From Candidatus Rokuibacteriota bacterium (GTDB lineage: Bacteria; Methylomirabilota; Methylomirabilia; Rokubacteriales; CSP1-6), in the NCBI GenBank assembly GCA_003220685.1, contig QHTE01000050.1, positions 56,620-120,619 of the forward strand: a stretch of DNA of 64,000 nt. Reading direction: 5' to 3'. The notes beneath the pieces are model-generated. The model was not told where the DNA came from. It searched no databases and saw only the letters and a list, made by a program, of their open reading frames with translations. Positions 9,767 to 19,460 of this stretch are shown piece by piece; the first letter of the stretch is position 1, and the number at the start of each line of letters is the position of its first letter. Made by a program: the position numbers and the translations under genes.

Positions 9767-12034
9767 GTGTCGACAGCGGGCCCGGTGCGTCTCACGGTCG
9801 TCATTGTTCTCACGGCGGGCCTCTTCATCGCATCGACGGCACGGGCGCAGCAATCCCAACCGCAACCGGCGCCCATCATCATCCGGGACATCCACGTCGA
9901 GGGTAATCGGCGGGTCCAGGACGCCGTGATCCTCGGCCGCATCAAGAGCACCGTCGGCTCGGCCTTCAACCCCTCGCTCCTCTCCGAGGACATCCGCGCC
10001 ATCTTCGGCCTCGGCTTCTTCGACGACGTCCAGGTCCGGGTCGAGGACTTCGAGGGCGGCGTGCGGATCGTCTTCGTGGTGTCGGAGCGGCCCTTCATCC
10101 GCGACGTCGACTTCGTCGGCAACAAGAAAGAGGACCGCGACACGCTGCAGGACAAGATCGACCTCAAGCTCGGGAGCGTCTACAACCCGGTCGACGTGCA
10201 GCGCGCGGTGGAGACGCTGCGGGATTTCTACGAGGACGAGGGCTACTTCGAGGTCCAGATCACGCCCACCGTCGAGAAATTCGCCGACTCGGACGTGAAG
10301 CTGATCTTCAACATCGTCGAGGGGCGGCAGATCACGATCGAGTCGATCGTGTTCAAGGGCAACCAGGGGATGCGGGACGACCAGCTCAAGGACGCGATGG
10401 AGACGAAGGAGCGGCAGTACTTCATCCTGCGCGGCAAGGTGCAGCGCCAGCGCCTCGAGACCGATATCGACCGCATCATCCAGCTCTACAACGACCACGG
10501 CTACATCCAGGCTCGCGTGGAATCGCACGACGTCGCCGTCGATCGCGAGAAGGCGCGGGTGACCATCACGATCGTCGTCGTCGAGGGCCCCCAGTTCCGG
10601 GTCGGCGAGGTGAAGATTACCGGGGTCACCCTCTTGCCGGAGAAAGAGGTCGAGCGGCAGGTCCGGCTCAAGACCGGCGACGTGTTCTCGGTGAGCCGGG
10701 TCCGGGACAGCGTCACCGGGATCCTGAACCTCTACAGCACGATCGGCCGCGCGTCGGCCGACGTGAACCCCAAGCGCGATCAGCTCCCGACCGTCAACCA
10801 GATCAACCTCACGTTCGAGATCACCGAGGGGCCCGAGGTCTACGTCGAGCGCATCAACATCAGCGGCAACGTCCGGAGCGAGGACAAGATCCTGAGACGG
10901 GAGCTGCCGCTGCACGAGGGCGATCTCTACACCTTGCAGAACAAGGAAAAGGCCCGGCAGCGGCTCGTCAATCTGGGCTACTTCGAGACCGTCAACGTCG
11001 ACACGCAGCCCGGCTCGGACAAGACGAAGATCATCGTGAACATCGTGGTGGTCGAGCGCGCCACCGGGATCTTCAGCATCGGCGGCGGCTACTCGTCAGT
11101 CGACTCCCTGGTGGGGACGATCGACCTCGCCCAGCGCAACTTCCTGGGCCGGGGCTGGGAGGTCGCGATCCGGATCCGGGCCGGCGCGGTCACCCAGCAG
11201 GGGACGATCAGCTTCACCGATCCCTGGCTGTTCGATCGCCCCCTCTCGGGCGGCTTCGACATCTACAAGAGCATCCGCGATTATCAGGACTACACCTATG
11301 ACACCACCGGCTTGAACCTCCGGCTGAGCCACCCCTTCGCCGAGTACTGGCGCTGGCACACGGGGTATCGCATATCGCAGGACATCGTCAGGAACCTGAG
11401 CGATACCGCGCCGCCCGACCTCGTCGAACAGAAGGGCACGACGATCACCTCCTCGATCGGGGCGTCGCTGACCCGCGACAGCCGCGACCTGATCGCGGCG
11501 CCCTCCAAGGGCGGGCAGACCGTGATCGCCTTCGACTTCGCCGGGCTGGGCGGGGACTCGCAGTTCTACAAGGGGACAATTCTGCAGACGTACTTCAAGC
11601 CGATCTGGTTCGGTCACGTCCTGGGGACCCGGTTCGAGGCCGGGTACGCCGACGGGTGGGGGGGCAAGGATCTCCCGATCTTCGAGCGCTTCTACCTGGG
11701 CGGCCCCAACACGATCCGCGCCTTCAAGTACCGGAGCGTCTCGCCGGTCGACGACGCCGGGTTCAAGACGGGTGGCACGACCGAGGTCCTCGCCAATGTC
11801 GAGTACGTTATCCCCCTGCCGTTCGGCCTGCGAATCGCCTTCTTCTTCGACGTCGGGAACGTCTATGGGTTCGGGACCCCGTTCGATCTCGCGGATGTGC
11901 GGTATGGGCCGGGTGCGGGTATACGATGGCAGTCGCCTTTCGGGCCCATCCGGGTGGACTATGGCGTGAATATCGACCGGCGGGCGGGCGAGGGGCCCGG
12001 GGCGTTCCACTTCTCCGTAGGCTCGCCGTTCTAG
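9767..12034 (+). CDS. bamA: Outer membrane protein assembly factor BamA
   Basis: 755 residues. A signal peptide (hydrophobic stretch [13 protein letters not shown], cut after TARA) is followed by five POTRA repeats to about residue 400 and a C-terminal Omp85 barrel. The protein ends in an aromatic-terminated strand, SVGSPF, as expected for a BAM substrate. The barrel contains the family's RAFKYR segment after LGGPNTI. GTG at 9767 is used; GTG at 9785 would give a shorter signal peptide. First gene of the envelope operon, followed by skp and lpxD as in many diderms. Confidence 0.95.
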   Translation: MSTAGPVRLTVVIVLTAGLFIASTARAQQSQPQPAPIIIRDIHVEGNRRVQDAVILGRIKSTVGSAFNPSLLSEDIRAIFGLGFFDDVQVRVEDFEGGVRIVFVVSERPFIRDVDFVGNKKEDRDTLQDKIDLKLGSVYNPVDVQRAVETLRDFYEDEGYFEVQITPTVEKFADSDVKLIFNIVEGRQITIESIVFKGNQGMRDDQLKDAMETKERQYFILRGKVQRQRLETDIDRIIQLYNDHGYIQARVESHDVAVDREKARVTITIVVVEGPQFRVGEVKITGVTLLPEKEVERQVRLKTGDVFSVSRVRDSVTGILNLYSTIGRASADVNPKRDQLPTVNQINLTFEITEGPEVYVERINISGNVRSEDKILRRELPLHEGDLYTLQNKEKARQRLVNLGYFETVNVDTQPGSDKTKIIVNIVVVERATGIFSIGGGYSSVDSLVGTIDLAQRNFLGRGWEVAIRIRAGAVTQQGTISFTDPWLFDRPLSGGFDIYKSIRDYQDYTYDTTGLNLRLSHPFAEYWRWHTGYRISQDIVRNLSDTAPPDLVEQKGTTITSSIGASLTRDSRDLIAAPSKGGQTVIAFDFAGLGGDSQFYKGTILQTYFKPIWFGHVLGTRFEAGYADGWGGKDLPIFERFYLGGPNTIRAFKYRSVSPVDDAGFKTGGTTEVLANVEYVIPLPFGLRIAFFFDVGNVYGFGTPFDLADVRYGPGAGIRWQSPFGPIRVDYGVNIDRRAGEGPGAFHFSVGSPF

Positions 12035-12043
12035 GAGGGTCGG

Positions 12044-12619
12044 ATGAGGTATTGGAGTGGTGTACTCGCACTGATGGGTGGGCTCCTGGCTGTCGGACCG
12101 GGTCCGGTCGCGGGCCAACCAGCCGCGCCGGCCGCGGCGGCGCCGGCGCCGTCGTCGATCCGGATCGCCTACATCGACGTCCAGCGCGTCCTCGCGCGAT
12201 CATCGGCCGGCGTGGCGGCGCGCGAGCAGCTCGAGCGCGAGAAGTCGGTGATGCAGAAGGAGATGGACGGCAAACGCCAGGAGCTCGAGAAGCTCCGCGA
12301 CGAGCTGGAGAAGAAGGGCCCCCTGATGACGCCCGACGCCCGGCGCGACAAGCAGGAGGCGTTCGAGCGCAAGCGCCGCGACGCCGCGCGCATGATGGAC
12401 GACTTCCAGAAAGAGCTAGAGAAGAAGGAGCAGGCCTTGCTCCAGCGCGTGCTCCAGGAGCTCTCGGGCGTCATCGAGAAGGTCGGCAAGGACAAGGGCT
12501 ATTACATGATCGTGGAAAAGCGCGGTGCCTCGGTTCTGTACGCGTCCCCGGACGCCGATCTGACCGACGATATCATTCGCGCGTACGACCAGCAGGCTCC
12601 GGCGAAGAAGACGCCCTGA
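12044..12619 (+). CDS. skp: Periplasmic chaperone, Skp/OmpH family
   Basis: 191 residues with an excellent ribosome site (GGAGG overlapping the bamA stop). An N-terminal signal sequence ([10 protein letters not shown]) and an Ala/Pro linker are followed by [13 protein letters not shown], the family's first strand. A long charged coiled coil (about residues 65-135) forms the tentacles, and a short C-terminal strand segment follows. Skp holds unfolded outer-membrane proteins on their way to BamA, encoded just upstream. Its stop shares a base with the lpxD start. Confidence 0.92.
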   Translation: MRYWSGVLALMGGLLAVGPGPVAGQPAAPAAAAPAPSSIRIAYIDVQRVLARSSAGVAAREQLEREKSVMQKEMDGKRQELEKLRDELEKKGPLMTPDARRDKQEAFERKRRDAARMMDDFQKELEKKEQALLQRVLQELSGVIEKVGKDKGYYMIVEKRGASVLYASPDADLTDDIIRAYDQQAPAKKTP

Positions 12620-13704
12620 TGGGAACGCCCGCCGGGTTCACGCTCGGGGAGCTTGCCAAGACCCTCGGCGCGACGCTCGAGGGCGACCCGGGCCGTCGCG
12701 TCACCGGCGTGGCGCCGCTCGACGCGGCCGGACCAGAGCAGATCTCCTTCCTGATCGATGCCCGATATCGCCCGGCCGCCGAGACGTCGCGTGCCGGCGC
12801 CTTGCTCGTCTCCGAGCAGATGTCGGGCCTGGCGGGTCCGCTCCTGCGCTCGAGCGCCCCGCAGCAGGCCCTGATCGCGCTGCTCACGCTGTTCCATCCC
12901 CCCGCGCCGACACCGGCCGGCATCGACCCCTTGGCCATCGTGGCGCGCGATGCGCGCGTGGACCCGAGCGCCTCGATCGGTGCCCTGGCGGTGATCGCCT
13001 CGGGCGCGGTCATAGGGCCGAGGGTCCGGGTGCATCCGCTCGTCTATATCGGGCCGTTCGTCGAGGTGGGCGAGGAGTCGGTGCTCCATCCGCGCGTCGT
13101 TCTGTGCGAAGGGGTGAGGCTCGGGCGCCGTGTGGTCGTCCAGCCCGGCGCCGTCATCGGCGGCGACGGATTCGGCTACGTCTTCGACGGCGGCGGCCAT
13201 CGCAAGATCCCGCAGGTCGGTACCGTCGTGATCGAGGACGACGTGGACATCGGCGCCAACACGACGATCGATCGCGCCATGCTCGGCCGGACGATCGTCC
13301 GCCGCGGGACCAAGATCGACAACCTCGTCCAGGTCGGTCACAACGTCGAGATCGGCGAGCACTCGATCATCGTGGCTCAGGTCGGGATCTCGGGCTCGTG
13401 CCACCTCGGCCGCGGCGTCATCGCGGCGGGCCAGGTCGGGTTCGCGGACCACCTGACGATCGGCGACGGAGCGGTCCTCGGCGCCCAGGCCGGCGTCCAC
13501 GAGGACGTGCCCGCCGGCGAGCGGCGGCTGGGCACGCCGGCGCTGCCGATGCTCCAGGCCAAGCGGCTCTTCGCCTCCCAGAAGCACCTGCCCGACATGT
13601 CTCGCCGTTTGCGCGCCGCCGAGCGCCGTCTCGAGCAGCTCGAGAGCCGCCTCGGGATCGCGCGATCGAAGACCGGCGAGTCGGGAACGGCTGATGAGCG
13701 CTGA
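12619..13704 (+). CDS. lpxD: UDP-3-O-acylglucosamine N-acyltransferase
   Basis: Third step of lipid A synthesis: transfer of a hydroxyacyl chain from ACP to the 2-amino group of UDP-3-O-acyl-GlcN. 361 residues: an N-terminal uridine-binding domain (about 1-100), then a left-handed beta-helix of hexapeptide repeats, including [19 protein letters not shown] and [14 protein letters not shown], whose His is the expected general base. A helical C-terminus ends the protein. fabZ, commonly found next, is absent: the gene overlaps lpxA directly by 11 bases. Confidence 0.95.
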   Translation: MGTPAGFTLGELAKTLGATLEGDPGRRVTGVAPLDAAGPEQISFLIDARYRPAAETSRAGALLVSEQMSGLAGPLLRSSAPQQALIALLTLFHPPAPTPAGIDPLAIVARDARVDPSASIGALAVIASGAVIGPRVRVHPLVYIGPFVEVGEESVLHPRVVLCEGVRLGRRVVVQPGAVIGGDGFGYVFDGGGHRKIPQVGTVVIEDDVDIGANTTIDRAMLGRTIVRRGTKIDNLVQVGHNVEIGEHSIIVAQVGISGSCHLGRGVIAAGQVGFADHLTIGDGAVLGAQAGVHEDVPAGERRLGTPALPMLQAKRLFASQKHLPDMSRRLRAAERRLEQLESRLGIARSKTGESGTADER

Positions 13705-14536
13705 CGGTATCCACCCGACTGCCGTCGTCGACCCGAAGGCGATCGTCGCCCCGAGCGCCAAGGTCGGCGCGTTCTCGGTCATCGGCCCCGAGGTGACGAT
13801 CGCCGCCGACGCCGAGATCGGTCACCATTGTGTGCTGGAGGGCCGCGTCGAGATCGGCGAGCGCGCCAGGATCGGCCACGGAACGGTCCTGGGCGGAAGG
13901 CCGCAGGATCTCAAGTTCAAGGACGGCACCCCGTCCGGCGTTCGGGTTGGCGCCGACACCGCCATCCGCGAGTACGTGACGGTGCACCGCGCGACCCGCG
14001 CCGAAGAATGGACCGAGATCGGCTCGGGCTGCCTCATCATGGCAATGAGCCACGTGGCCCACGATTGTCGGCTCGGCGACGGGGTCATCGTCATCAACTA
14101 CGCGGGCATCACGGGACACTGCCAGATCGGCGAGCGCGCCACCATCGGCGGCCTCGTCGGCATGGTGCCGTTCACCCGGATCGGTGTCTATGCCTACGTC
14201 GGCGGGTGCTCGAAGGTGGTCCACGATGTCCCGCCGTTCGTGCTCGTCGACGGCAACCCGGCCGGCGCCCACGCCATCAATGTGGTGGGCCTCAGACGCG
14301 CGGGCATGAAGCCGGCGGATCGCCGTCTCCTGCAGGACGCGTTCCGGCTGCTCTACCGGAGCGGGCTCGCGACGCCGCGGGCGGTGGAGCGGATCCGTGA
14401 GGAGCTGCCGGTCTCGGGCCCCGTCGCGGAGCTGCTCGAATTCATCGCGGGGTCGCGGCGGGGTATCTGCGGCCCGGCGCAACCGGGGACGTCGGCGGTG
14501 GACGCGCTGCCGAGCCCTGAAAGCGAGCCGGTCTGA
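13694..14536 (+). CDS. lpxA: Acyl-ACP:UDP-GlcNAc acyltransferase LpxA, with an atypical active-site neighbourhood
   Basis: 280 residues, hexapeptide beta-helix plus helical C-terminus, about 18 residues longer than E. coli LpxA. The catalytic region reads [10 protein letters not shown], with His120 and His123 aligning to E. coli His122 and the base His125. The next block reads GMVPFTRIG where most LpxA have a VHQF-type sequence, so the residue equivalent to E. coli His160 appears to be Val (alignment by eye). The VGGC ruler segment keeps the Gly linked to long (C14-type) acyl chains in E. coli. The neighbour is a Gfo/Idh oxidoreductase, which may bear on the acceptor sugar. Confidence 0.93.
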   Translation: MSADGIHPTAVVDPKAIVAPSAKVGAFSVIGPEVTIAADAEIGHHCVLEGRVEIGERARIGHGTVLGGRPQDLKFKDGTPSGVRVGADTAIREYVTVHRATRAEEWTEIGSGCLIMAMSHVAHDCRLGDGVIVINYAGITGHCQIGERATIGGLVGMVPFTRIGVYAYVGGCSKVVHDVPPFVLVDGNPAGAHAINVVGLRRAGMKPADRRLLQDAFRLLYRSGLATPRAVERIREELPVSGPVAELLEFIAGSRRGICGPAQPGTSAVDALPSPESEPV

Positions 14537-15573
14537 TGGCGGTACGAGCGGGGGACGAGCGTAGGCTGCGTGCCGGCGTCGTGGGCGCGGGCCACATGGG
14601 GCAGTACCACATGCTCGCGTACGCCGAGCTGTGGGACATCGACCTGATCGGTGTCGTCGACGTCGACCGCGAGCGCGCCAAGCAGGTCGCCGCCTATTAC
14701 GACACGCAGGCGCTGTCCGACCATCGCGAGCTGATCGGGAAGGTCGATCTGGCGAGCGTGGCCGTGCCGACCGAGCAGCATTTCCAGGTCACCGCCGATC
14801 TCCTGGAAGCCGGCATCGGTGTCCTCGTCGAGAAGCCGATCACGCCCACGCTCGAGGAGGCGCGCGAGCTGTTCGCGATCGCCCGCCGGACCGGCACCGT
14901 GCTCCACGTCGGCCACGTCGAGCGCTTCAACGGCGCGGTGCAGGAGCTGGCGAAGATCGTGGAGCGTCCGATCCTCATCGAGTCGCGGCGTCTGGGGCCC
15001 TTCGTCCCGCGAGTCCAGAAGGACAGCGTGGTGATGGACCTGATGATCCACGACCTCGACATCGTGCTGGGGTTGGTCGACTCGCCGCCGCGGCGCCTGG
15101 TCGCGATGGGCTCGTCGGTCCACTCGGCCGCGACCGACATCGCCAACGTGCAGATCGGCTTCGAGTCCGGCACGATCGCGCTCATCACCGCCAGCCGCGC
15201 GACCGAGGAGAAGATTCGCGTGCTCTCGATCACGCAGCCGGACGCCTACGTCGTCCTGGACTACTCCGAGCAAGACATCCGGATCCACCGCCGCGCCGCG
15301 CAGGAATACACGCTCAACCGGGAGTCGATCCGCTATCGGCGCGCTTCTTTCGTCGAGCACGTGCAGGTTCACAAGGACAATCCGCTCAAGCTCGAGGTCC
15401 TCCACCTGGCCCGGGCCGTCCGGCGTGCGCGCGCGGGCGAGCAGGTCGTCCTGGCCGAGACCGAGGACGTACGCTCGCTCGCCATGGCGCTCGAGATCGA
15501 GCGAATGATCCGGGATGGCCGCTGCGAGACGGCCTACTCGACCAACCCGCCGTGGAGCGCTCCCTCGGCTTGA
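14536..15573 (+). CDS. Gfo/Idh/MocA-family sugar-nucleotide oxidoreductase in the lipid A operon
   Basis: 345 residues. An N-terminal Rossmann fold has AGVVGAGHMGQYH near residue 12. The EKPIT block follows near residue 97 (expected catalytic Lys), then VGHVERFN and a C-terminal alpha/beta domain. The ATG overlaps the lpxA stop and lpxI overlaps its end, so it belongs to the lipid A operon. GnnA, a family member, oxidises UDP-GlcNAc at C3 before GnnB transaminates it to give 3-amino lipid A. This gene could be a GnnA-type enzyme, but no GnnB-like PLP aminotransferase is in the window. Family is certain; substrate is inferred. Confidence 0.85.
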   Translation: MAVRAGDERRLRAGVVGAGHMGQYHMLAYAELWDIDLIGVVDVDRERAKQVAAYYDTQALSDHRELIGKVDLASVAVPTEQHFQVTADLLEAGIGVLVEKPITPTLEEARELFAIARRTGTVLHVGHVERFNGAVQELAKIVERPILIESRRLGPFVPRVQKDSVVMDLMIHDLDIVLGLVDSPPRRLVAMGSSVHSAATDIANVQIGFESGTIALITASRATEEKIRVLSITQPDAYVVLDYSEQDIRIHRRAAQEYTLNRESIRYRRASFVEHVQVHKDNPLKLEVLHLARAVRRARAGEQVVLAETEDVRSLAMALEIERMIRDGRCETAYSTNPPWSAPSA

Positions 15574-16352
15574 TATGCGGCGCCGGCGTGCTGCCGGCGC
15601 GCATGGCCGGCGAGGCGCGGCGCCACGGGTGGCGCGTGGTCGCGTTCACCTTCGGGGACGCGCCCGGCGTGAGCGATCAGGCCGACCGCACGTTCCCGAG
15701 CCGCATCGACCAGGCAGGCGCCGTGCTGGCGGCCCTCCAGGCCGAGGGCGTCGCCTCCGTCCTCTTCTCCGGCAAGTTCTGGAAGACGGATCTGCTCGAC
15801 GAGCGTCATCTGGACGCCAAGCTCACCGCGATGAAGGCTGAAGCCGGCGCGATGACCGACACCAACATCGTGCAGATCGTGGTGACGACGCTCGGCCAGA
15901 TGGGCATCGAGCTCCTCGACCAGCGGCCCTTCCTCGGCGACTGGATCGGACGGAGCGGCTGCTGGTCGCGCCGCGCTCCGACCGACGCCGAGTGGGCGGA
16001 CGTGCGGCGGGGTCTCAGCGTCGCGCGCCTGGTGGCCGACGCCGGTATCGGCCAGGCGGTCGTGATCAAGCACGGCGCCGTCACCGCGGTCGAGGCGACC
16101 GAAGGGACGACCGAGACGATTCGCCGAGGCCTCGCCCAGGCGGGGGCCGGCGCCGTGGTCGTGAAGGCGGCGGCGCGCGAGCACGACTATCGCTTCGACA
16201 CGCCCGGCGTCGGCCCGGAGACGATCGAGGCGGCGGCGGCCGGCGGGGCGACGGTCCTGGCGGTCGAAGCCGGACGCGTGCTCGTGCTGGACCGCGACGA
16301 GTGCTTGTGCATCGCGAACGGCGCCGGCATGGCGCTGGTCGGTGTCGAGTGA
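15552..16352 (+). CDS. lpxI: UDP-2,3-diacylglucosamine hydrolase LpxI
   Basis: 266 residues from GTG 15552, overlapping the previous gene by 22 bases. It begins LGLICGAGVLPARMA and carries the C-terminal block YRFDTPGVGPETIEA, the signature of LpxI (formerly DUF1009), whose Asp in RFD is catalytic in the Caulobacter enzyme. LpxI replaces LpxH in many non-gamma diderms, hydrolysing UDP-2,3-diacyl-GlcN to lipid X and UMP. Its position between lpxA and lpxB supports this. The exact start could lie some residues downstream. Confidence 0.92.
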   Translation: MERSLGLICGAGVLPARMAGEARRHGWRVVAFTFGDAPGVSDQADRTFPSRIDQAGAVLAALQAEGVASVLFSGKFWKTDLLDERHLDAKLTAMKAEAGAMTDTNIVQIVVTTLGQMGIELLDQRPFLGDWIGRSGCWSRRAPTDAEWADVRRGLSVARLVADAGIGQAVVIKHGAVTAVEATEGTTETIRRGLAQAGAGAVVVKAAAREHDYRFDTPGVGPETIEAAAAGGATVLAVEAGRVLVLDRDECLCIANGAGMALVGVE

Positions 16353-17500
16353 CGGGGGCGAGCTCGCGGGCCGTGATGCTCGTCGCCGGAGAGGCCTCCG
16401 GCGACCTCCACGGCGCCGCGCTGTGCCGTGCGCTGCGCGAGCTGGACCCGCGCTGCCGGCTCTTCGGAATGGGCGGAGCGCGGATGGCCGCGGAGGGGAT
16501 GGACGTCCTGATCGACGTGACCGCGAAGGCCGTCACCGGTGGCAGCGAAGCCTTCGGCCATGTGCCGCGCCTCTACCGCGCCTACCGCGAGCTCCGTGCG
16601 GTGCTCGAGAGCGCCGACCGGCCCTCGGTCCTCGTGCTGATCGACTTCCCGGAGTTCAACCTGCGTCTGGCGCGCGCGGCGCGGCGGGTCGGCGTCCCGG
16701 TCGTGTACTTCATTCCGCCCCAGGTGTGGGCGTGGCGCGGCTGGCGCGTGAAGACGATCCGGCAGGTCGTCTCGCTCGTGCTCGCGGTGTTTCCGTTCGA
16801 GGCGCCCCTCTATCGACGGGCCGGCGTGCCGGTGGAGTTCGTCGGGCATCCGCTGCTCGATCAGCTGCACGCGGTGCCGACGCGCGAGGTGGCACGCCGC
16901 CGGCTCGGGATCGCCGACCGCACGGCCGTGGTCGCGCTGCTGCCGGGCAGTCGGCGTCAGGAGATCGTGCGCATGCTGCCGGCGATGCGCGACGCCGCCG
17001 CGGAGATCGCGAGCGCGGCGCCCGGCACACGCTTCGTGCTCGGCCTGGCGCCGACGATCGAGCGAGCGCTGGTCGCTCGGCACCTCGCGGGCGGGCCCGC
17101 CGTGGACATCGTCGAGAACCAGACCCACGACGTCATCCGCGCCGCCGATCTGGCGCTGGTGACGTCCGGCACGGTCACGCTCGAGGCGGCGCTGCTGGGC
17201 ACGCCGATGGTCGTCTGCTACCGGCTCTCGCTCGCGAGCGAGCTGATGGTGCGTTTGCTGATCCGGGTGCCGTGGGTGAGCCTCGCCAACCTCACGCTCG
17301 GACGCGCCGTCGTGCCGGAGCTCTATCGGCACACGATGATGAAAGCTCGACTGGCCCGCGAGGCGCTGCGGCTCCTGACCGATGCCGGCGCCCGCGAGAC
17401 GCAGCGCGCGGCGTTCGGCGAGCTCGCCGGGCAGCTCGGCGAGCCGGGCGTGGCGATGCGCGCGGCGCGGCTCGTCCTCGCCCAGGCGGGTGCCGCGTGA
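16349..17500 (+). CDS. lpxB: Lipid-A-disaccharide synthase
   Basis: 383 residues, GTG start overlapping the lpxI stop. GT19 family: N-terminal VMLVAGEASGDLHGA, then GMGGARM, IDFPEFNLRLA, YFIPPQVWAWR and a C-terminal nucleotide-binding half with LLPGSRRQEI and SGTVTLEAALLGTPMVVCY. Condenses UDP-2,3-diacyl-GlcN with lipid X to give the beta-1,6 disaccharide at the inner membrane. Length matches E. coli LpxB (382). Start and stop codons are overlapped at both ends. Confidence 0.96.
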   Translation: MTGASSRAVMLVAGEASGDLHGAALCRALRELDPRCRLFGMGGARMAAEGMDVLIDVTAKAVTGGSEAFGHVPRLYRAYRELRAVLESADRPSVLVLIDFPEFNLRLARAARRVGVPVVYFIPPQVWAWRGWRVKTIRQVVSLVLAVFPFEAPLYRRAGVPVEFVGHPLLDQLHAVPTREVARRRLGIADRTAVVALLPGSRRQEIVRMLPAMRDAAAEIASAAPGTRFVLGLAPTIERALVARHLAGGPAVDIVENQTHDVIRAADLALVTSGTVTLEAALLGTPMVVCYRLSLASELMVRLLIRVPWVSLANLTLGRAVVPELYRHTMMKARLAREALRLLTDAGARETQRAAFGELAGQLGEPGVAMRAARLVLAQAGAA

Positions 17501-18162
17501 TCGCGCCGCGGCCCCTGCTGGCCCTCACGCCGCCGCTCGCCGCGGGGCTCGTTCGGCTCCTCGGTCCGACCTTGCGACTCCGCGCGGAGGGCGTCGAGGC
17601 GCTGACGCCGAGCTGGACGGCCGCACGCCCGCTGATCTACTGCGTCTGGCACGGCCGGATCCTCATGGTGCCCTGGCTCAACGCGCGCCTGCGCCGGAGC
17701 CACGGCGCCCGTACGGTCAGCGTGCTGGCGAGCCGCTCGCGCGACGGCGGTCTGATCGCGGACTACGCGCGCCGCTTCGGCCTCGACGTGGTGCGGGGCT
17801 CGTCGTCGCGCGGTGGTGCCGGAGCGCTGCGGGCACTCGTCGCGGTGGTCCGGGCCGGACGCGACGTCGCGCTGGCGCCCGACGGGCCGCGCGGGCCGCG
17901 CGGTCAGCTCGGATCCGGCGTCGTCGCCCTCGCCGCGCTCACGGGCGCGCCGGTGGTCCCGCTCGGATTCGCCGCGCGTCCGGCGTGGCGCCTGGCGACC
18001 TGGGACGAATTCCAGATTCCGTCGCCGTTCGCGCGCGCGGCGCTGGTGTTCGGCGCCGTGACGTCGATTGCCCGCGACGCCGACCGCGAGCGCGCCCGCA
18101 AGGAGATCGAGCGGAGCCTCGAGGAGGCCACGGCCGCCGCCGACCGGCTCGTGAGCGCCTGA
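17497..18162 (+). CDS. DUF374 lysophospholipid-acyltransferase-like protein, possible LpxJ
   Basis: 221 residues from GTG 17497. The Cys-Val-Trp-His-Gly-Arg block (residues ~49-54) and LAPDGPRGPRG (~127-137) are the conserved features of DUF374. LpxJ of Helicobacter and Campylobacter belongs to DUF374 and adds a secondary acyl chain to lipid A, replacing LpxL/LpxM. Here the gene sits between lpxB and waaA with both junctions overlapping, and no LpxL-type gene is present, so a late acyltransferase role is the best guess. One hydrophobic segment near the N-terminus would fit membrane association. Function is inferred. Confidence 0.8.
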   Translation: MIAPRPLLALTPPLAAGLVRLLGPTLRLRAEGVEALTPSWTAARPLIYCVWHGRILMVPWLNARLRRSHGARTVSVLASRSRDGGLIADYARRFGLDVVRGSSSRGGAGALRALVAVVRAGRDVALAPDGPRGPRGQLGSGVVALAALTGAPVVPLGFAARPAWRLATWDEFQIPSPFARAALVFGAVTSIARDADRERARKEIERSLEEATAAADRLVSA

Positions 18163-19460
18163 TGTACGCCCTCTACACTGCCCTCGCCACGATCGGGCTG
18201 GTCGCGCTCTGGCTGCCGGTCGCGCTGCTGAGGCGACTCACGCGCGGCGTGCCGATCAACGCGCGGGCGCGCCTGGCGCGAGAGAAGACGAACCCCGCGG
18301 GCAGCACGTCGGGCTGGGTGCACGCGGTGTCCGTGGGCGAAGCGATCGCCGCCGCGCCCCTCGTCGAGGGACTGCGCCGCCTGCACCCGGAGCTGCCGCT
18401 CGTCATGACGACGGTGACGAGCACCGGCGCCCAGATCGTGCGCGAGCGATTCGCCGCGCTCGCGACGCATCGATTCTTCCCGCTCGATCTGCCCTCGGTC
18501 ACGCGCCGAGCCGTCGCGGCGATCAACCCGGCGTTCCTGATCTGCATGGAGACCGAGCTCTGGCCGAACACCTTGCGGACGCTGGCGGCGCGCGGCGTGC
18601 CGGTGATGATCGCCAACGGGCGGATCTCCGACCGCTCGTATCGCCGGTACCGTCTGGTGCGGCGCTTCATGACGTCGATCCTCGCCGACGTCCGCGTCTT
18701 CGCCATGCAATCGGACGAGGATGCGCGGCGGATCATCACGCTCGGCGCCCAGCCGGAGCGGGTCGTCGTCACCGGCAACATCAAGGTCGACGCGACCGCC
18801 GCCGACCCTCCGGGCTCGGGCGATCTCTGGCGCCGCCTGCTGGCCCTCGCTCCGGGCCGGCGCGTGTGGGTCGCCGGGAGCACCCACGCGGGCGAGGAGG
18901 CGCTCGTGCTGGACGCCCACCGCGCCGCGCTCGCCGAATGTCCCGAGCTGGTCCTCGTGATCGCGCCGCGACATCCGGAGCGAACGCGCGAGGTGCGCGC
19001 ACTCGTGGACCGGCGCGGCTGGCCCTCGGTGCGCCGCAGCGAGCTCCCGGCCGCGGCCACCGCCGCCAGCGCGCAGGTTGCGCCGATCGTCGTCCTCGAT
19101 ACCGTCGGTGAGCTCGCGATGCTCTACGCGGTCGCCGACGTGGTGTTCGTGGGCGGAAGCCTGGTGCCCGTGGGGGGGCACAACGTGCTCGAGGCCGCCC
19201 AGCGCCGCAAGCCGGTGCTGATCGGGCCGTACACCGGGAACTTCCGCGAGTCGGTCGGGCTGCTCGAGTCGGCCGGCGCCGCGCTCGTCGTCCGCGACGC
19301 GTCCGAGCTGTCGCGCGGGCTCCGGCGGCTCCTCGCCGACGGGGACCTTCGCCTGAAGCTGGGCGACGCCGGCTACGAGGCGGTCGCCTCGCGCCACGGC
19401 GCGGTGCGCGAGACGCTCGATCTGGTCGGGCGCTATCTCTATCCGGGAGCCCACGCGTGA
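18162..19460 (+). CDS. waaA: 3-deoxy-D-manno-octulosonic acid (Kdo) transferase
   Basis: 432 residues. An N-terminal membrane anchor (residues ~5-25) precedes HAVSVGEAIAAAPL, which contains the expected catalytic Glu. ETELWPNTL and a GT30 C-terminal half with VGGSLVPVGGHNVLEAAQ follow. Transfers Kdo from CMP-Kdo to lipid IVA. Whether it adds one or two Kdo residues cannot be read from the sequence. CMP-Kdo synthesis genes (kdsA/B) are not in the window. The stop overlaps the lpxK start. Confidence 0.95.
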   Translation: MYALYTALATIGLVALWLPVALLRRLTRGVPINARARLAREKTNPAGSTSGWVHAVSVGEAIAAAPLVEGLRRLHPELPLVMTTVTSTGAQIVRERFAALATHRFFPLDLPSVTRRAVAAINPAFLICMETELWPNTLRTLAARGVPVMIANGRISDRSYRRYRLVRRFMTSILADVRVFAMQSDEDARRIITLGAQPERVVVTGNIKVDATAADPPGSGDLWRRLLALAPGRRVWVAGSTHAGEEALVLDAHRAALAECPELVLVIAPRHPERTREVRALVDRRGWPSVRRSELPAAATAASAQVAPIVVLDTVGELAMLYAVADVVFVGGSLVPVGGHNVLEAAQRRKPVLIGPYTGNFRESVGLLESAGAALVVRDASELSRGLRRLLADGDLRLKLGDAGYEAVASRHGAVRETLDLVGRYLYPGAHA

